A stretch of 64,000 nucleotides of DNA, taken from the NCBI RefSeq assembly GCF_002583555.1, contig NZ_BEGX01000114.1:332954-396953 (forward strand). Reading direction: 5' to 3'. The translations under genes were made by a program, and so were the position numbers. Shown here piece after piece: positions 8,551-17,222 of the stretch (within the stretch, counting starts at the first letter, position 1; each line of letters begins with the position of its first letter). The DNA comes from Pseudonocardia sp. N23 (GTDB lineage: Bacteria > Actinomycetota > Actinomycetes > Mycobacteriales > Pseudonocardiaceae). The notes beneath the pieces were generated by a model. It was not told the DNA's origin. It searched no databases and saw only the letters and a list, made by a program, of their open reading frames with translations.

Positions 8551-9049
8551 CCGTCAGGTCGTGTGGGCCGCGGCCGGACGCCGGATGCCAGCCGAACGAC
8601 AGCGGGCCGGCGGTGTGCCACACCGCGGCCTCGACGACGGTGGCGGGCCGACCGGAACGACGGCCTGCGGGCCTCCGGGACGAGGAGGGTGCTCGCGACG
8701 AGCGACGCCATCCGCGGCCGGCGCGGCGCGGTGACAGCGCCCACGAGCGACACCTTGGTGACCGCCGAGCGCAGCTCGCCACCCGTGCGGCGCACGATCG
8801 TGCGGACTCGGCGCGGCACGAGATTCGCGACCACTCGGCGTGTCGGCCCCGGACGGACCGGATTCACACTCCGTGACGGACTTGCACCCTGTACCGGGTT
8901 GTCCGCTTCGGCCACTGTCATACCACCGACCTTGGTCCGATCGATGTAAGGCCTCGCGACGCAAAGGGTTACCGGAGAGCAGAGCCGGCAACCACAGGTA
9001 CGACCTCAGCCCACATCCATCACCCTCCGTGATCTCCTAACGTCACCGC
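8551..9049. other. Long intergenic region with an A+T-richer, hairpin-dense second half
   Basis: I accept no gene here. Bases 8551-8860 have the G+C content of the rest of the window and only Arg/Pro-rich frames on the minus strand. From about 8880 to 9040 the G+C content falls to about 60%. A nested hairpin spans 8878-8904: GGAC/GTCC outside, ACCC/GGGT inside. A second spans 8967-8993: GGTT and CCGG arms with one mismatch. The block may be a leader or regulatory region for the monooxygenase downstream. Confidence 0.5.
9038..9043 (+). promoter_or_regulatory. Possible -10 box (TAACGT) for a leaderless transcript
   Basis: TAACGT fits the actinobacterial TANNNT -10 consensus and lies exactly 6 bases before the GTG start of the monooxygenase. 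That places transcription start at or next to the start codon. No ribosome-binding site is visible between the two. The same spacing is seen before the genes at 11645 and 44600. Confidence 0.4.
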
Positions 9050-10225
9050 GTGCGCATCGCAACCATCGGTGGGGGCCCTGGCGGGCTGTTCTTCGCAATC
9101 CTCGCCGCGCAACGGCCCGGTGTCGACGTGACGGTCTTCGAACGGTCCCCGGAGGGCATCACCCACGGGTGGGGCGTCGTGTTCTGGGACGACCTGCTCG
9201 ACGATCTCGCCGCGGCCGACGCCCCGACGGCCGACGCCCTGCGCACCATCGCGTTCACCTGGCGCGACCAGGTGATCGACGTCCAGGGCCGCGGACCGGT
9301 CAACCTCGGCGGGCACGGGCACAGCACCGGCCGGGCCGAGCTGCGCGAGCTCCTCACCGCACGGGCCCGCGATGTCGGTGTGGACGTACGGTTCGGCGAG
9401 GAGGCCTGCCCCGCCGCTCTCGAGGGGTACGACGTCGTGGTCGGTGCCGACGGGGTGGGCAGCGCCGTCCGCTCGGCCGGCAACTTCGGCACCACGGTCT
9501 CCGCGGGCGACAACCGCTACGTGTGGCTGGGCACCGGCAAGGTGTTCGACTCCTTCACCTTCCCGTTCGTGCGCTCCGAGCACGGCTGGCTGTGGGCCCA
9601 CGCCTACGGCTACACCGCGAGGGCGAGCACGTTCGTCGTGGAGACCACCGCGGCGACCCACGCGGCGCTCGGGCTCGACACCATGGCGACCGCCGACGCG
9701 CTCGACCTCGTCGCCGGCCTGTTCGCCGAGCAGCTCGACGGCCACGCGCTGCGGGCGCCGCAGGGCACCGGCGAGACGCTGCCGTGGCTGCGGTTCCGCA
9801 CCGTCTGCAACCAGCGCTGGTACGACGGCAACGTCGCCCTGCTGGGCGACGCCGCCCACACGACGCACTTCACGATCGGCTCCGGCACCCGGCTGGCCCT
9901 GGAGGACTCGATCGCGCTTGCGGCCGAGATCGCCCGCCACGACACCGTCCCCGCCGCCCTCGCCGCCTACGGCCTGCGCCGCACCGCGGAGATCGCCCCG
10001 CTGGTCCAGGAGGCCCGCGGGAGCGCCCGCTGGTTCGAGGACGTCGAGCGCCACATCGCGCACCCGGCAGCCGACTTCGCCCGCCTGCTCATCAACCGGC
10101 GCCGCCCGATGGTGCGCCGGCTCCCCGCCGCCTACCTCGGTTACGGACGGTTGCGCCGCGCGGCCGCCGCCGCGCCGGTCGCCCGCCCCGCCCGCGCCGC
10201 GCTGCACGCGTTGCGGGGCCGCTGA
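9050..10225 (+). CDS. FAD-dependent monooxygenase, salicylyl-/anthraniloyl-CoA hydroxylase type
   Basis: This 391-residue group A flavoprotein starts with the FAD-binding GGGPGG. WGVVFWDD, FTFPFVRSEHGW and the FAD-closing motif GDAAHTTHFTIGSGTRLALED then match the flavin half of salicylyl-CoA 5-hydroxylase and anthraniloyl-CoA monooxygenase. In the family these enzymes often carry a second old-yellow-enzyme domain, which is absent here, so this is a stand-alone hydroxylase. The expected reaction is NAD(P)H-dependent ring hydroxylation of an aryl-CoA thioester. The GTG start seems leaderless. The context of sugar and transferase genes is unusual; hydroxylation of an acyl group used to decorate the polymer is only a guess. 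Confidence 0.82.
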   Translation: MRIATIGGGPGGLFFAILAAQRPGVDVTVFERSPEGITHGWGVVFWDDLLDDLAAADAPTADALRTIAFTWRDQVIDVQGRGPVNLGGHGHSTGRAELRELLTARARDVGVDVRFGEEACPAALEGYDVVVGADGVGSAVRSAGNFGTTVSAGDNRYVWLGTGKVFDSFTFPFVRSEHGWLWAHAYGYTARASTFVVETTAATHAALGLDTMATADALDLVAGLFAEQLDGHALRAPQGTGETLPWLRFRTVCNQRWYDGNVALLGDAAHTTHFTIGSGTRLALEDSIALAAEIARHDTVPAALAAYGLRRTAEIAPLVQEARGSARWFEDVERHIAHPAADFARLLINRRRPMVRRLPAAYLGYGRLRRAAAAAPVARPARAALHALRGR

Positions 10226-10459
10226 CCCGACCACCCGTCACCTCAACCGTTCGACGCACAGGTCTGCGCGGTGGTCGATCCTGTGTGTGGGCTGTGCGTT
10301 CCGCGGTAACGCCGGATGCACGGCACAGCGAAAAGCGAGCCATCCGCTCTCGTGACCGAGGAGTTCAGGCTTGCCGCTCCACCAGACGTTGACCGGCCTT
10401 TTCCCGACGCCGTGCCGCACCGCGGGGTCCGGCTGCGCCCAGCGCGTCGTGGACGTACG
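10226..10459. other. Intergenic region with overlapping inverted repeats
   Basis: No gene is seen. CGACCACC (10228-10235) and GGTGGTCG (10270-10277) are perfect inverted arms. CACAGG (10257-10262) and CCTGTG (10280-10285) cross them in pseudoknot order. GCGTT/AACGC arms lie at 10296-10312 and include a GTAAC motif. It could hold the terminator of the monooxygenase and the promoter of the next gene. Confidence 0.4.
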
Positions 10460-11635
10460 GTGACCGCCGCGCTCGTGGCCGCCCCGACCGCCGTCCTCGC
10501 CGACGACGCCCTGCTCGCCGAGTGGGACGACCTCGCCGACCGCGTCGGGGCCGGTCCGTTCCAGCGCCCCGGGTGGTACCGGGCGTGGTGGTCGGCGTTC
10601 GGCACCAGCACGGTCCGCCTCGTCCAGGTCCGCCGCGACGGGCGCCTCGCCGGTGTCCTGCCCGTGACCCGGCGCTGGGGCCGTGTCACCACACTGGACA
10701 ACTGGCACAGCTTCCTGTGTGGCCCGCTCGCCGAGGACGCCGCGACACGGTCGTCGCTGGTCGACCGCGCGATCAGCGCCGCAGGCCTGTCGGCCGACAT
10801 CGGGCACCTGAGCACCGAGGACGCCGACCACGTCGCCGGCCTCGCCACCGACCGCGGCTGCCGGGTGCGCCGGACGATGATCCAGCGTTCACCGTTCGTG
10901 GCCCTCGACGGCACGTTCGACACCTACCGCAGCGGCCTGAGCTCCAAGTTCCTCGGCCGGATCCGCTCACGGCGCCGCAAGCTGGAGCAGTCCGGCGAGC
11001 TGACGCTGCGGGTGCACACCGACCCGGGCGACGTCGACGGCGCCCTGCGCGAGCTGCTGCGCATCGAGAACCTCGGCTGGAAGGCCGAGCAGGGGTCCTC
11101 GATCGTCGCCCAGGACTCGACGCACCGCTTCTACCGCTCGATCGTCGGCTGGGCCGCACCCGCGGGCCTGTTGGAGGTCTCGCTGCTGACCCTCGGGGGC
11201 CGCACGATCGCCGCCGAGCTCGCGCTCGTCGACGGGCAGTCGCACTACGGCCTGAAGATGGGCATCGATCCCGAGTTCCGCTCGGCCGGGCCCGGCTTCA
11301 TCCTCGCCCACGACCTCATCGAGCGCTCCTTCTCCCGCGGGCTGTCGACGTTCGAGTTCATGGGGTCGGCGTCGGAGGAGAAGCTGCGCTGGACCGGTGA
11401 GACCCGCGCGATCGAGCAGGTCCGCCTCTTCCCGCCCACCGTCGGCGGCCGGGCCGCGCGGCTGGCCGGGCTCGGCGCCAAGGCCGGGCGCAGGGCCGGG
11501 TCGGTGGCGGGACGCATCGCCGACCGCCCCGTCGCCACCGTGCGGGCGCTGGGCGGCTCCGTGGGCCGTGCCAACCGTTCGGCCGACCCCTGCGCTCCTC
11601 CGGCCGCCGACGGGTCCGGGTCCGCGTCCTCGTAG
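10460..11635 (+). CDS. FemAB-like GNAT-fold acyl/aminoacyltransferase (copy 1)
   Basis: The 391-residue protein belongs to the FemAB-like, Acetyltransf_6/BioF2 group. These enzymes transfer acyl or aminoacyl groups to cell-wall precursors or polysaccharides. Diagnostic stretches are PFQRPGWYRAWW near the start, SKFLGRIRSRRRKLEQ in the middle, and KMGIDPEFRSAGPGFILAHDLIE followed by DFMGS-like EFMGSASEEKLRW near the end. GTG 10460 is preferred because the paralogue on the minus strand at 12623-13696 begins at the equivalent residue. An ATG 144 bases upstream is open but adds unrelated sequence. The C-terminal ~60 residues are Ala/Arg-rich. Its TAG stop overlaps the -10 box of the next gene. 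Confidence 0.82.
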   Translation: MTAALVAAPTAVLADDALLAEWDDLADRVGAGPFQRPGWYRAWWSAFGTSTVRLVQVRRDGRLAGVLPVTRRWGRVTTLDNWHSFLCGPLAEDAATRSSLVDRAISAAGLSADIGHLSTEDADHVAGLATDRGCRVRRTMIQRSPFVALDGTFDTYRSGLSSKFLGRIRSRRRKLEQSGELTLRVHTDPGDVDGALRELLRIENLGWKAEQGSSIVAQDSTHRFYRSIVGWAAPAGLLEVSLLTLGGRTIAAELALVDGQSHYGLKMGIDPEFRSAGPGFILAHDLIERSFSRGLSTFEFMGSASEEKLRWTGETRAIEQVRLFPPTVGGRAARLAGLGAKAGRRAGSVAGRIADRPVATVRALGGSVGRANRSADPCAPPAADGSGSASS

Positions 11636-11638
11636 GCT
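11633..11638 (+). promoter_or_regulatory. TAGGCT -10 box overlapping the upstream stop codon
   Basis: TAGGCT fits TANNNT and ends 6 bases before GTG 11645, so the SDR is probably transcribed as a leaderless mRNA. The TAG of the box is also the stop codon of the FemAB-like gene. The same hexamer, spacing and stop overlap recur at 44588. Confidence 0.5.
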
Positions 11639-11644
11639 GCCGAC

Positions 11645-12604
11645 GTGCGCGCAGTGGTCACCGGCGGTGCCGGGTTCATCGGGTCCAACCTCGTCGACGG
11701 GCTCGTCGCCGCGGACGACGAGGTGCTCGTCCTCGACGACCTCAGCCACGGCTCCGAGGGCAACCTCGCCGCGGCGTTCGCCGCCGGGGCACGGCTGGAG
11801 CAGGTCGACGTCCGCGACGCCGCCGCCGTCACCAAGGCCGTCACCGCGTTCGGCCCCGAGGTCGTGTTCCACCTCGCCGCGCAGATCGACGTGCGCGTCT
11901 CGATGCGCGAACCCGCCCTCGACGCCACGACCAACGTCGTCGGCTCGATCAACGTGCTGTCCGCCGCGCTGGAGGCCGGGGCGCAGCGGGTGGTCAACAC
12001 CTCGACCGGTGGCGCCATCTACGGCGAGACCACCACGGTGCCGACGCCGGAGACCGAGCCCGCGCAACCGCTGTCGGCCTACGGGCTCTCGAAGCGGACC
12101 GTCGAGGAGTACGCCGCCTGGTTCCGGGCCGCGCACGGCCTCGAGACCGTGACGCTGCGCTACGGCAACGTGTACGGGCCGCGCCAGGACCCGGCGGGCG
12201 ACGCCGGCGTCATCGCGATCTTCTGCGACCGGGTGCTCACCGGCCGCCGGCCCACCGTCTTCGGCGACGGCTCGCAGACCCGCGACTACGTGTTCGTGGG
12301 CGACATCGTCGCCGCCAACCTCGCCGCCGCCCGCGCACAGGTGCCCGGGTTCGACCGCTACAACGTCGGCACGGGCACCGAGGTGAGTGTCCTGGAGCTG
12401 GTCGCAGCCGTCGGTGCCGCGGCCGGGCTCGCGCCGGGCGCGTTCACCGCCGAGCTGGTCGAGGCCCGCGCCGGCGAGGTGCAGCGCAGCTGCCTCGACG
12501 TCACCCGCGCCCGGACCGACCTGGGCCTCGACGCGCCGACGCCACTCGAGCAGGGCCTGCGCGCCACCCTCGACTGGGTCCGGACCGTCACACCCGGCGC
12601 GTGA
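11645..12604 (+). CDS. NAD-dependent epimerase, UDP-glucose 4-epimerase-like
   Basis: This 319-residue extended SDR has TGGAGFIGSN at residues 6-15, a VLDDLSHG strand for NAD ribose binding, and Tyr/Lys in AYGLSK. RYGNVYGPRQDP and FGDGSQTRDYVFVGDI are typical of GalE-like UDP-hexose 4-epimerases and UDP-glucuronate decarboxylase relatives. GTG 11645 starts at the first residues of the beta strand, with almost no leader, as expected. It is convergent with the second FemAB-like gene. It could supply UDP-galactose-type sugars to the pathway; 4-epimerase activity is inferred from similarity only. Confidence 0.86.
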   Translation: MRAVVTGGAGFIGSNLVDGLVAADDEVLVLDDLSHGSEGNLAAAFAAGARLEQVDVRDAAAVTKAVTAFGPEVVFHLAAQIDVRVSMREPALDATTNVVGSINVLSAALEAGAQRVVNTSTGGAIYGETTTVPTPETEPAQPLSAYGLSKRTVEEYAAWFRAAHGLETVTLRYGNVYGPRQDPAGDAGVIAIFCDRVLTGRRPTVFGDGSQTRDYVFVGDIVAANLAAARAQVPGFDRYNVGTGTEVSVLELVAAVGAAAGLAPGAFTAELVEARAGEVQRSCLDVTRARTDLGLDAPTPLEQGLRATLDWVRTVTPGA

Positions 12605-12622
12605 GCCGGGCGGCTGTGGCCA

Positions 12623-13696
12623 CTACTCCGGCTGCTCCGGCGACCGGCGGGCGAGCCTGGTGAGCTCCACGGCCGCCCGTCGGGCCACGCGTGCCCCCTG
12701 GCGGGCGCCGCGGGCCGCGAGCCCGCCCGCGCTGCGCGGGTACAGCCTGACCTCGTCGATCTCGTGGACGGTGTCGGTCCAGTCCAGCTTGTAGCGGTCG
12801 GCCGAGCCGAGGAACTCGTACGTCGCCAGACCGGTCTCGAACGCCCGGGCGACCATGTCCCGGCGCAGGATCAGCCCTGGCGCGAGCGTGCGCAGCTCCG
12901 GGTCGAACCCCGTCTTGAGGAAGTAGTGCGAACGCTCGTCCTCGAGGGCGAGGTCGGCGGCGATGGTGCGGCCGTCGAGGGTCAGCAGGGCGACCCGCAG
13001 CAGGCCCGCGCTCGCCGCCCAGCGGGCCAGCGCCGCGTAGAAGCTGTGGGTGTCCGGCCGCGACACGATCGCGGTGCCGGCCTCGGACTTCCAGCCCAGC
13101 GCCTCGACGCGGAACAGCTCCGTGAGGACCCGGTCGAGGTCGCGCGCACCCGCCGAGCCGTCGTGGACCTCCAGACCGAGCTCCCCCGCCCGGTCGAGCT
13201 TGCGGCGCCGCGACTCCAGCTGGCGCAGCCAGCGGGTGTCACGGGTCCTGGCGTAGCCGTCGAAGGAGCCGTCGATCGCGATGTAGGGCGAGCGCTGCAT
13301 CGTGTCCGGGACCGCGGTGAACCGGCGGTCCTCGGCGACGCCGACGAGCTGCGCCCGGTCGGCCGCCGGCAGGTGCTCGACATGCGCGGTGAAGCGGCAC
13401 CGGTCGAGGTAGCGCGACCACAGCTCACGGGCCGCGTCGTCGTCCTCGGCCAGCGGCCCGTGGACGAACGTGTGCCAGTTGGCCGGGGCGCCGAGCACAC
13501 CGTGCCGGTCGACGACGGGCAGCACCCCGACGAGCTTGCCGTCGCGGCGCGCGGTGAGGATCTCCAGCCGGCCCGCGGCCGGGCCGAACGACCCCCACCA
13601 CGCGGCGTACCAGCCGTGCCGGTGGAACGGTGTGGACGCGGTGCGCGCCGCGAGGTCGTCCCACTCCTCGGCAAGCGCACGGTCGGTGAGATCCAT
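12623..13696 (-). CDS. FemAB-like GNAT-fold acyl/aminoacyltransferase (copy 2)
   Basis: This 357-residue protein is a clear paralogue of the one at 10460-11635. It shares EEWDDLA near the start, PFHRHGWYAAWW, ESRRRKLDRAGELGLEVH, FYAALARWAASAGLLRVALLTLDG as the GNAT core, and YEFLGSADRYKLDW near the end. ATG 13696 is chosen. GTG 13714 would overlap the upstream GT2 stop as GTGA and add six residues, so coupling is possible. It lies downstream of a GT2 on the same strand. Like copy 1 it has no signal peptide, so it should act on a lipid-linked intermediate at the inner face of the membrane. The transferred group is unknown. Confidence 0.82.
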   Translation of the reverse strand: MDLTDRALAEEWDDLAARTASTPFHRHGWYAAWWGSFGPAAGRLEILTARRDGKLVGVLPVVDRHGVLGAPANWHTFVHGPLAEDDDAARELWSRYLDRCRFTAHVEHLPAADRAQLVGVAEDRRFTAVPDTMQRSPYIAIDGSFDGYARTRDTRWLRQLESRRRKLDRAGELGLEVHDGSAGARDLDRVLTELFRVEALGWKSEAGTAIVSRPDTHSFYAALARWAASAGLLRVALLTLDGRTIAADLALEDERSHYFLKTGFDPELRTLAPGLILRRDMVARAFETGLATYEFLGSADRYKLDWTDTVHEIDEVRLYPRSAGGLAARGARQGARVARRAAVELTRLARRSPEQPE

Positions 13697-13710
13697 CGGG
13701 GCGATCCGCC

Positions 13711-14769
13711 TCACACGCCGGCGCGATCGAGCCGGCGATCGCGCCAGATCTGGCGGACCCGGCGGCCCGCCGCGGTGACGACGAGCGGGCTCACCGCGTG
13801 CGACACCTTCGGGCCGAGCATCGTGCGCAGCCTGAGGGTGTGCCACTCCGGCAGCGACGCGACGTCGTCGACGGTCTCCTTGGCGAACTCGACGAGCTGG
13901 CGGTTGGCCTCGTCGTCATGGGTGCCCTTGTCGTAGGACCGGGACACGCGTAGCAGGGCGTCGGCGGCGAGCCGGCGGCGGACCGTGCGGTCGAGCCTGT
14001 CGGCGTCGGGCAGCATGTCCCCCGCCTTGTCCAGCAGCACCGTGCAAGCCAGTAACCGCATCCGCAGGTCGCCGACGCCCGCGTTGCGCTCCTCGTACTG
14101 CACCGACATGTTCTCGCCGTGGCCGCGGCAGTAGGCCTGGTCGACGTCGGCGAGGAAACCCACCGAGCCGTAGAGCGACAGCCGCATCCACATCTCGAAG
14201 TCGCTGGTGTGCAGGCACGCCGCGTCGTACCCGCCGGCCTTCTGCTGCGTCTCCGTGCGCGTGATCACCGCGGGCGACGCCGCGCAGTTGGCGCCGACGG
14301 CGAACCGGCGGCGCAGCCAGTCCCGGCCGTCGTGCACGACGTGGCGCGCCGGGCCCGTGCGAGCGGGCGGCAGCGGGTCCGAGCCGTCCCAGTCGACGGC
14401 ATTGCCGTAGACCAGCACGACGTCGGGGCGCTCGTGGAACAGGTCGGCCGCACGGCGGAGCGCACCGGGCGTCAGCGCGTCGTCGGCCGACATCAGCAGG
14501 GTGTAGTCGCCTGTCGGGAAGTCGATGACGCCCTCGGTGAACGTGGCGATGTGGCCCTTGTTCACCTCGTGCTCGACGACCTCGACGCGCGGGTCGGCGG
14601 CTGCGAGCTCACGCGCCACGTCGGCGCTGCCGTCACCGGACGCGTCGTCGATGATCCTGACCCGGACCTCGACGCCCTCCTGGTCGAGAACACTGCGCAC
14701 AGCCGTGGGGAGCATGGCGCCGTACCGGTAGCACGGAACGGCGACGTCGACCGTCGGGAGTCCCAACAT
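13711..14769 (-). CDS. Family 2 glycosyltransferase
   Basis: The 352-residue GT-A enzyme has VDVAVPCYRYG at residues 6-16, IIDDASGDGS for nucleotide binding, and SADDA as the metal-binding DxD-like motif. HTSDFEMWMRLSLYGSVGF matches the acceptor-side region of polysaccharide GT2s. There is no transmembrane segment. It is a paralogue of the GT2 at 20098-21159; the two start alike and share motifs along their whole length. ATG 14769 is chosen because it aligns with that paralogue, though GGAGG sits unusually close to it. It transfers one sugar of the repeat unit, identity unknown. Confidence 0.88.
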   Translation of the reverse strand: MLGLPTVDVAVPCYRYGAMLPTAVRSVLDQEGVEVRVRIIDDASGDGSADVARELAAADPRVEVVEHEVNKGHIATFTEGVIDFPTGDYTLLMSADDALTPGALRRAADLFHERPDVVLVYGNAVDWDGSDPLPPARTGPARHVVHDGRDWLRRRFAVGANCAASPAVITRTETQQKAGGYDAACLHTSDFEMWMRLSLYGSVGFLADVDQAYCRGHGENMSVQYEERNAGVGDLRMRLLACTVLLDKAGDMLPDADRLDRTVRRRLAADALLRVSRSYDKGTHDDEANRQLVEFAKETVDDVASLPEWHTLRLRTMLGPKVSHAVSPLVVTAAGRRVRQIWRDRRLDRAGV

Positions 14770-15045
14770 TCCTCCGTAGCTCGTGGCGGGACCCGGCGGG
14801 ATGCACCGGCGGGAGCGGGGAGCGACCCGGGGGTCCCGCGGCATCCGCGACACGCCCGGGCCCGCCGGTGCGGCCTCGGGTCACCGCTGCGGGCGAAGAC
14901 GACGGCGCCGGGCCGTGCGGCCCGCCGGTCGGCATCTCCGACCCTCACCCTATCGTTGGACCGTCGACGCCGACGCCGCACGGCGGGGGTTCCACCCCGG
15001 ACCCCGTTCGCTCCCTGGACCGGGCCTGGCGTAGGAAGGACCAAC
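14770..15045. promoter_or_regulatory. Divergent promoter region of the GT2 and amino-sugar operons
   Basis: No gene is seen. TATCGT at 14951-14956 is the best -10 candidate for the plus-strand operon and would give a leader of about 85 bases. GGAAGGA at 15034-15040 is the ribosome-binding site of the first operon gene, 5 bases before its GTG. I cannot identify a convincing -35. Confidence 0.45.
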
Positions 15046-16185
15046 GTGACCACCGAAAACCCACAGATCGGGATCGCCGTCGTCGGAGCCGGGTACTGGG
15101 GGCCGAACCTGGTCCGCAACGCCCAGGCGACGCCGGGCCTGCGGCTGCGGTACCTGTGCGACATCGACGAGAACCGGGCCCGCACCGTCCTCGGTGAGTA
15201 CTCGACGGTGACGACGACCCCGTCGCTCGACGAGGTGCTGGCCGATCCCGCGGTCGACGCGGTGGCCATCGCCACCCCCGCCGCCACCCACTTCGCCGTC
15301 GCCACCGCCGCCCTCGAGGCCGGTAAGCACGTGCTGGTCGAGAAGCCGCTGGCGCCGACGTTCGAGGAGGGCAAGGCGCTCGTCGAGACGGCCGACCGGC
15401 ACGGCCGCATCCTCATGCTCGACCACACCTACTGCTACACCTCGCCGGTCGGCTACATCCGCGACCGGCTGCGCAGCGGTGAGCTCGGCGATCTGCAGTA
15501 CCTCGACTCGGTGCGGATCAACCTCGGGCTGGTGCAGCCCGACGTCGACGTGCTGTGGGACCTCGCCCCGCACGACCTGTCGATCTTCGACACGATCCTG
15601 CCCGACGACCTGTTCCCCGTCGCGGTCTCCGCGCACGGGTCCGACCCGGTCGGTGCGGGCCACGCGTGCGTCGCGCATCTCACGATCCAGCTGTCCAACG
15701 GGGCGCTCGCCCACGTGCACGTGAACTGGCTGTCCCCCACCAAGATCCGCACCATGATCGTCGGCGGGTCGAACCGGATGATCGTGTGGGACGACCTCAA
15801 CCCGACGCAGCGGCTGTCGGTGCACGATCGCGGCGTCGACACCTCGGACCCGGCGACGCTCGGCCCGGACAACCGCGGCCGTACGATCGTCTCCTATCGC
15901 ACCGGCGACACCGTCGCCCCCGCGCTGGCCAACACCGAGGCCCTGCGCAGCGTGATGGTCGAGTTCCGCGACTCGATCAACGAGAACCGCGCACCCCTCA
16001 CCGACGGCCGCGCCGGCCTGCGGGTGCTGGCGCTGCTCGAGGCCGCGGCGACGAGCCTGGCCAAGGACGGCGCGTACATCCCGGTGTCCGACATCGTCCG
16101 CGAGCGGACCGTTCAGCCCATCGGCGGCGCGGCCGCCGCCACGATCGACGAATCGCGGCGCGGCCGCGGAGAGGTGACGGTGTGA
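15046..16185 (+). CDS. Gfo/Idh/MocA oxidoreductase, probable nucleotide-sugar 3-dehydrogenase
   Basis: The 379-residue protein has an N-terminal NAD fold (VVGAGYWGPNLVRN), the family motif VEKPLA with its catalytic Lys, and DLAPHDLSI with the catalytic His region. It resembles the WbpB/GnnA-type enzymes that oxidise C3 of UDP-GlcNAc or its uronate so that an aminotransferase can install an amine. A strong GGAAGGA site fixes the GTG start. It leads a seven-gene run with overlapping stops and starts. The sugar aminotransferases and the N-acetyltransferase downstream support a 3-acetamido sugar pathway. The exact nucleotide sugar is inferred. Confidence 0.87.
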   Translation: MTTENPQIGIAVVGAGYWGPNLVRNAQATPGLRLRYLCDIDENRARTVLGEYSTVTTTPSLDEVLADPAVDAVAIATPAATHFAVATAALEAGKHVLVEKPLAPTFEEGKALVETADRHGRILMLDHTYCYTSPVGYIRDRLRSGELGDLQYLDSVRINLGLVQPDVDVLWDLAPHDLSIFDTILPDDLFPVAVSAHGSDPVGAGHACVAHLTIQLSNGALAHVHVNWLSPTKIRTMIVGGSNRMIVWDDLNPTQRLSVHDRGVDTSDPATLGPDNRGRTIVSYRTGDTVAPALANTEALRSVMVEFRDSINENRAPLTDGRAGLRVLALLEAAATSLAKDGAYIPVSDIVRERTVQPIGGAAAATIDESRRGRGEVTV

Positions 16186-17222
16186 GCGCCGACAAGAACA
16201 GCGCCGACAAGAACGTGGGCCAGCCGCTCGCGGGTCAGCGCATCCTCGTCACCGGGGGCGCGGGCACCATCGGGTCGGCGATCGTCGACCAGCTGGTCGC
16301 GGCCGACGCGGCACAGATCATCGTCGTCGACAACTTCGTGCGCGGCCGCCGGGAGAACCTGGCCGGCGCGGCGGAGGCGGCGAACGAGCGGCTGCGCGTC
16401 GTCGAGGGCGACATCAACGACCGCGCGCTCGTCACCTCGCTCACCGAAGGCGTCGACGTCGTGTTCCACCTCGCCGCGCTGCGCATCACCCAGTGCGCCG
16501 AGGAGCCCCGCACCGCGCTGGAGTCGCTCGTCGACGGCACCTTCAACATCATCGAGGCCGCGGCCGACGCGGGCGTGAAGAAGATCGTCGCCAGCTCGTC
16601 GGCGTCGGTCTACGGGCTCGCCGAGTCGTTCCCGACGACCGAGCGACACCACCCGTACAACAACGACACCTTCTACGGCGCCGCGAAGGCGTTCAACGAG
16701 GGCATGCTGCGCAGCTTCAAGTCGATGCGCGACCTCGACTACGTCGCGCTGCGCTACTTCAACGTCTACGGCCCGCGGATGGACACCTACGGCGTCTACA
16801 CCGAGGTGCTGATCCGCTGGATGGAGCGCGTCGCCCGCGGCGAGACCCCGCTGATCTTCGGCGACGGCACCCAGACGATGGACTTCGTGCACGTCCACGA
16901 CATCGCGCGGGCCAACCTGCTCGCCGCGCGCGCCGACGTCACCGACACCGTCTACAACATCGCCAGCGGCGAGGAGACCAGCCTGCGCGGCCTGGCCGAC
17001 GCGCTGCTCGCCGCGATGGACTCCGACCTGGCGCCGGAGTTCGGCCCGGAGCGCAAGGTCAACAACGTGACCCGGCGCCTGGCCGACATCTCCGCCGCCG
17101 AGCGCGACCTCGGCTGGCGTCCCGAGATCGAGCTGATCCCGGGCCTGCGCGACCTGGTCGCCTGGTGGCGCGCCGAGACCGCAGTGACATCCACCGCGAC
17201 TGCCGCGGGGGCGCCCGCGTGA
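16182..17222 (+). CDS. NAD-dependent epimerase/dehydratase (extended SDR) of the amino-sugar operon
   Basis: The 346-residue SDR starts by GTGA overlap with the dehydrogenase gene. Residues 20-27 hold TGGAGTIG, the Tyr/Lys pair is in FYGAAK, and RYFNVYGPRMDTYG and FGDGTQTMDFVHVHD match UDP-hexose epimerases. The N-terminus begins with an exact 15-base duplication that gives SADKN twice, ahead of the usual first strand. Its position between the 3-dehydrogenase and two aminotransferases suggests that it epimerises or oxidises the amino-sugar precursor. The family is secure; the reaction is not. Confidence 0.87.
   Translation: MSADKNSADKNVGQPLAGQRILVTGGAGTIGSAIVDQLVAADAAQIIVVDNFVRGRRENLAGAAEAANERLRVVEGDINDRALVTSLTEGVDVVFHLAALRITQCAEEPRTALESLVDGTFNIIEAAADAGVKKIVASSSASVYGLAESFPTTERHHPYNNDTFYGAAKAFNEGMLRSFKSMRDLDYVALRYFNVYGPRMDTYGVYTEVLIRWMERVARGETPLIFGDGTQTMDFVHVHDIARANLLAARADVTDTVYNIASGEETSLRGLADALLAAMDSDLAPEFGPERKVNNVTRRLADISAAERDLGWRPEIELIPGLRDLVAWWRAETAVTSTATAAGAPA
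16185..16214 (+). repeat. Exact 15-bp tandem duplication at the start of an SDR gene
   Basis: AGCGCCGACAAGAAC occurs twice in a row directly after the GTG start codon and encodes SADKN SADKN. The unit is a multiple of three, so the frame is kept. It looks like a recent slippage event in a tolerant N-terminal extension. Confidence 0.9.

Noticed and set aside
8427..8921. Minus-strand frame of 164 codons opposite the end of the PAP2 gene and the following gap
   Set aside because: It is Arg/Pro-rich and overlaps a secure gene for 120 bases. A more protein-like stretch in another frame (VVEAAVWHTAGPLSFGW) is not joined to it. A decayed gene is possible but not supported.
8845..8930. tRNA-like or cobalamin-riboswitch-like look of the minus strand (GTGGCCGAAGCGG, GGTGCAAGTCCG)
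   Set aside because: The T-arm and acceptor stem do not pair correctly, and the conserved B12-box order is absent. I could not fold it into either class.
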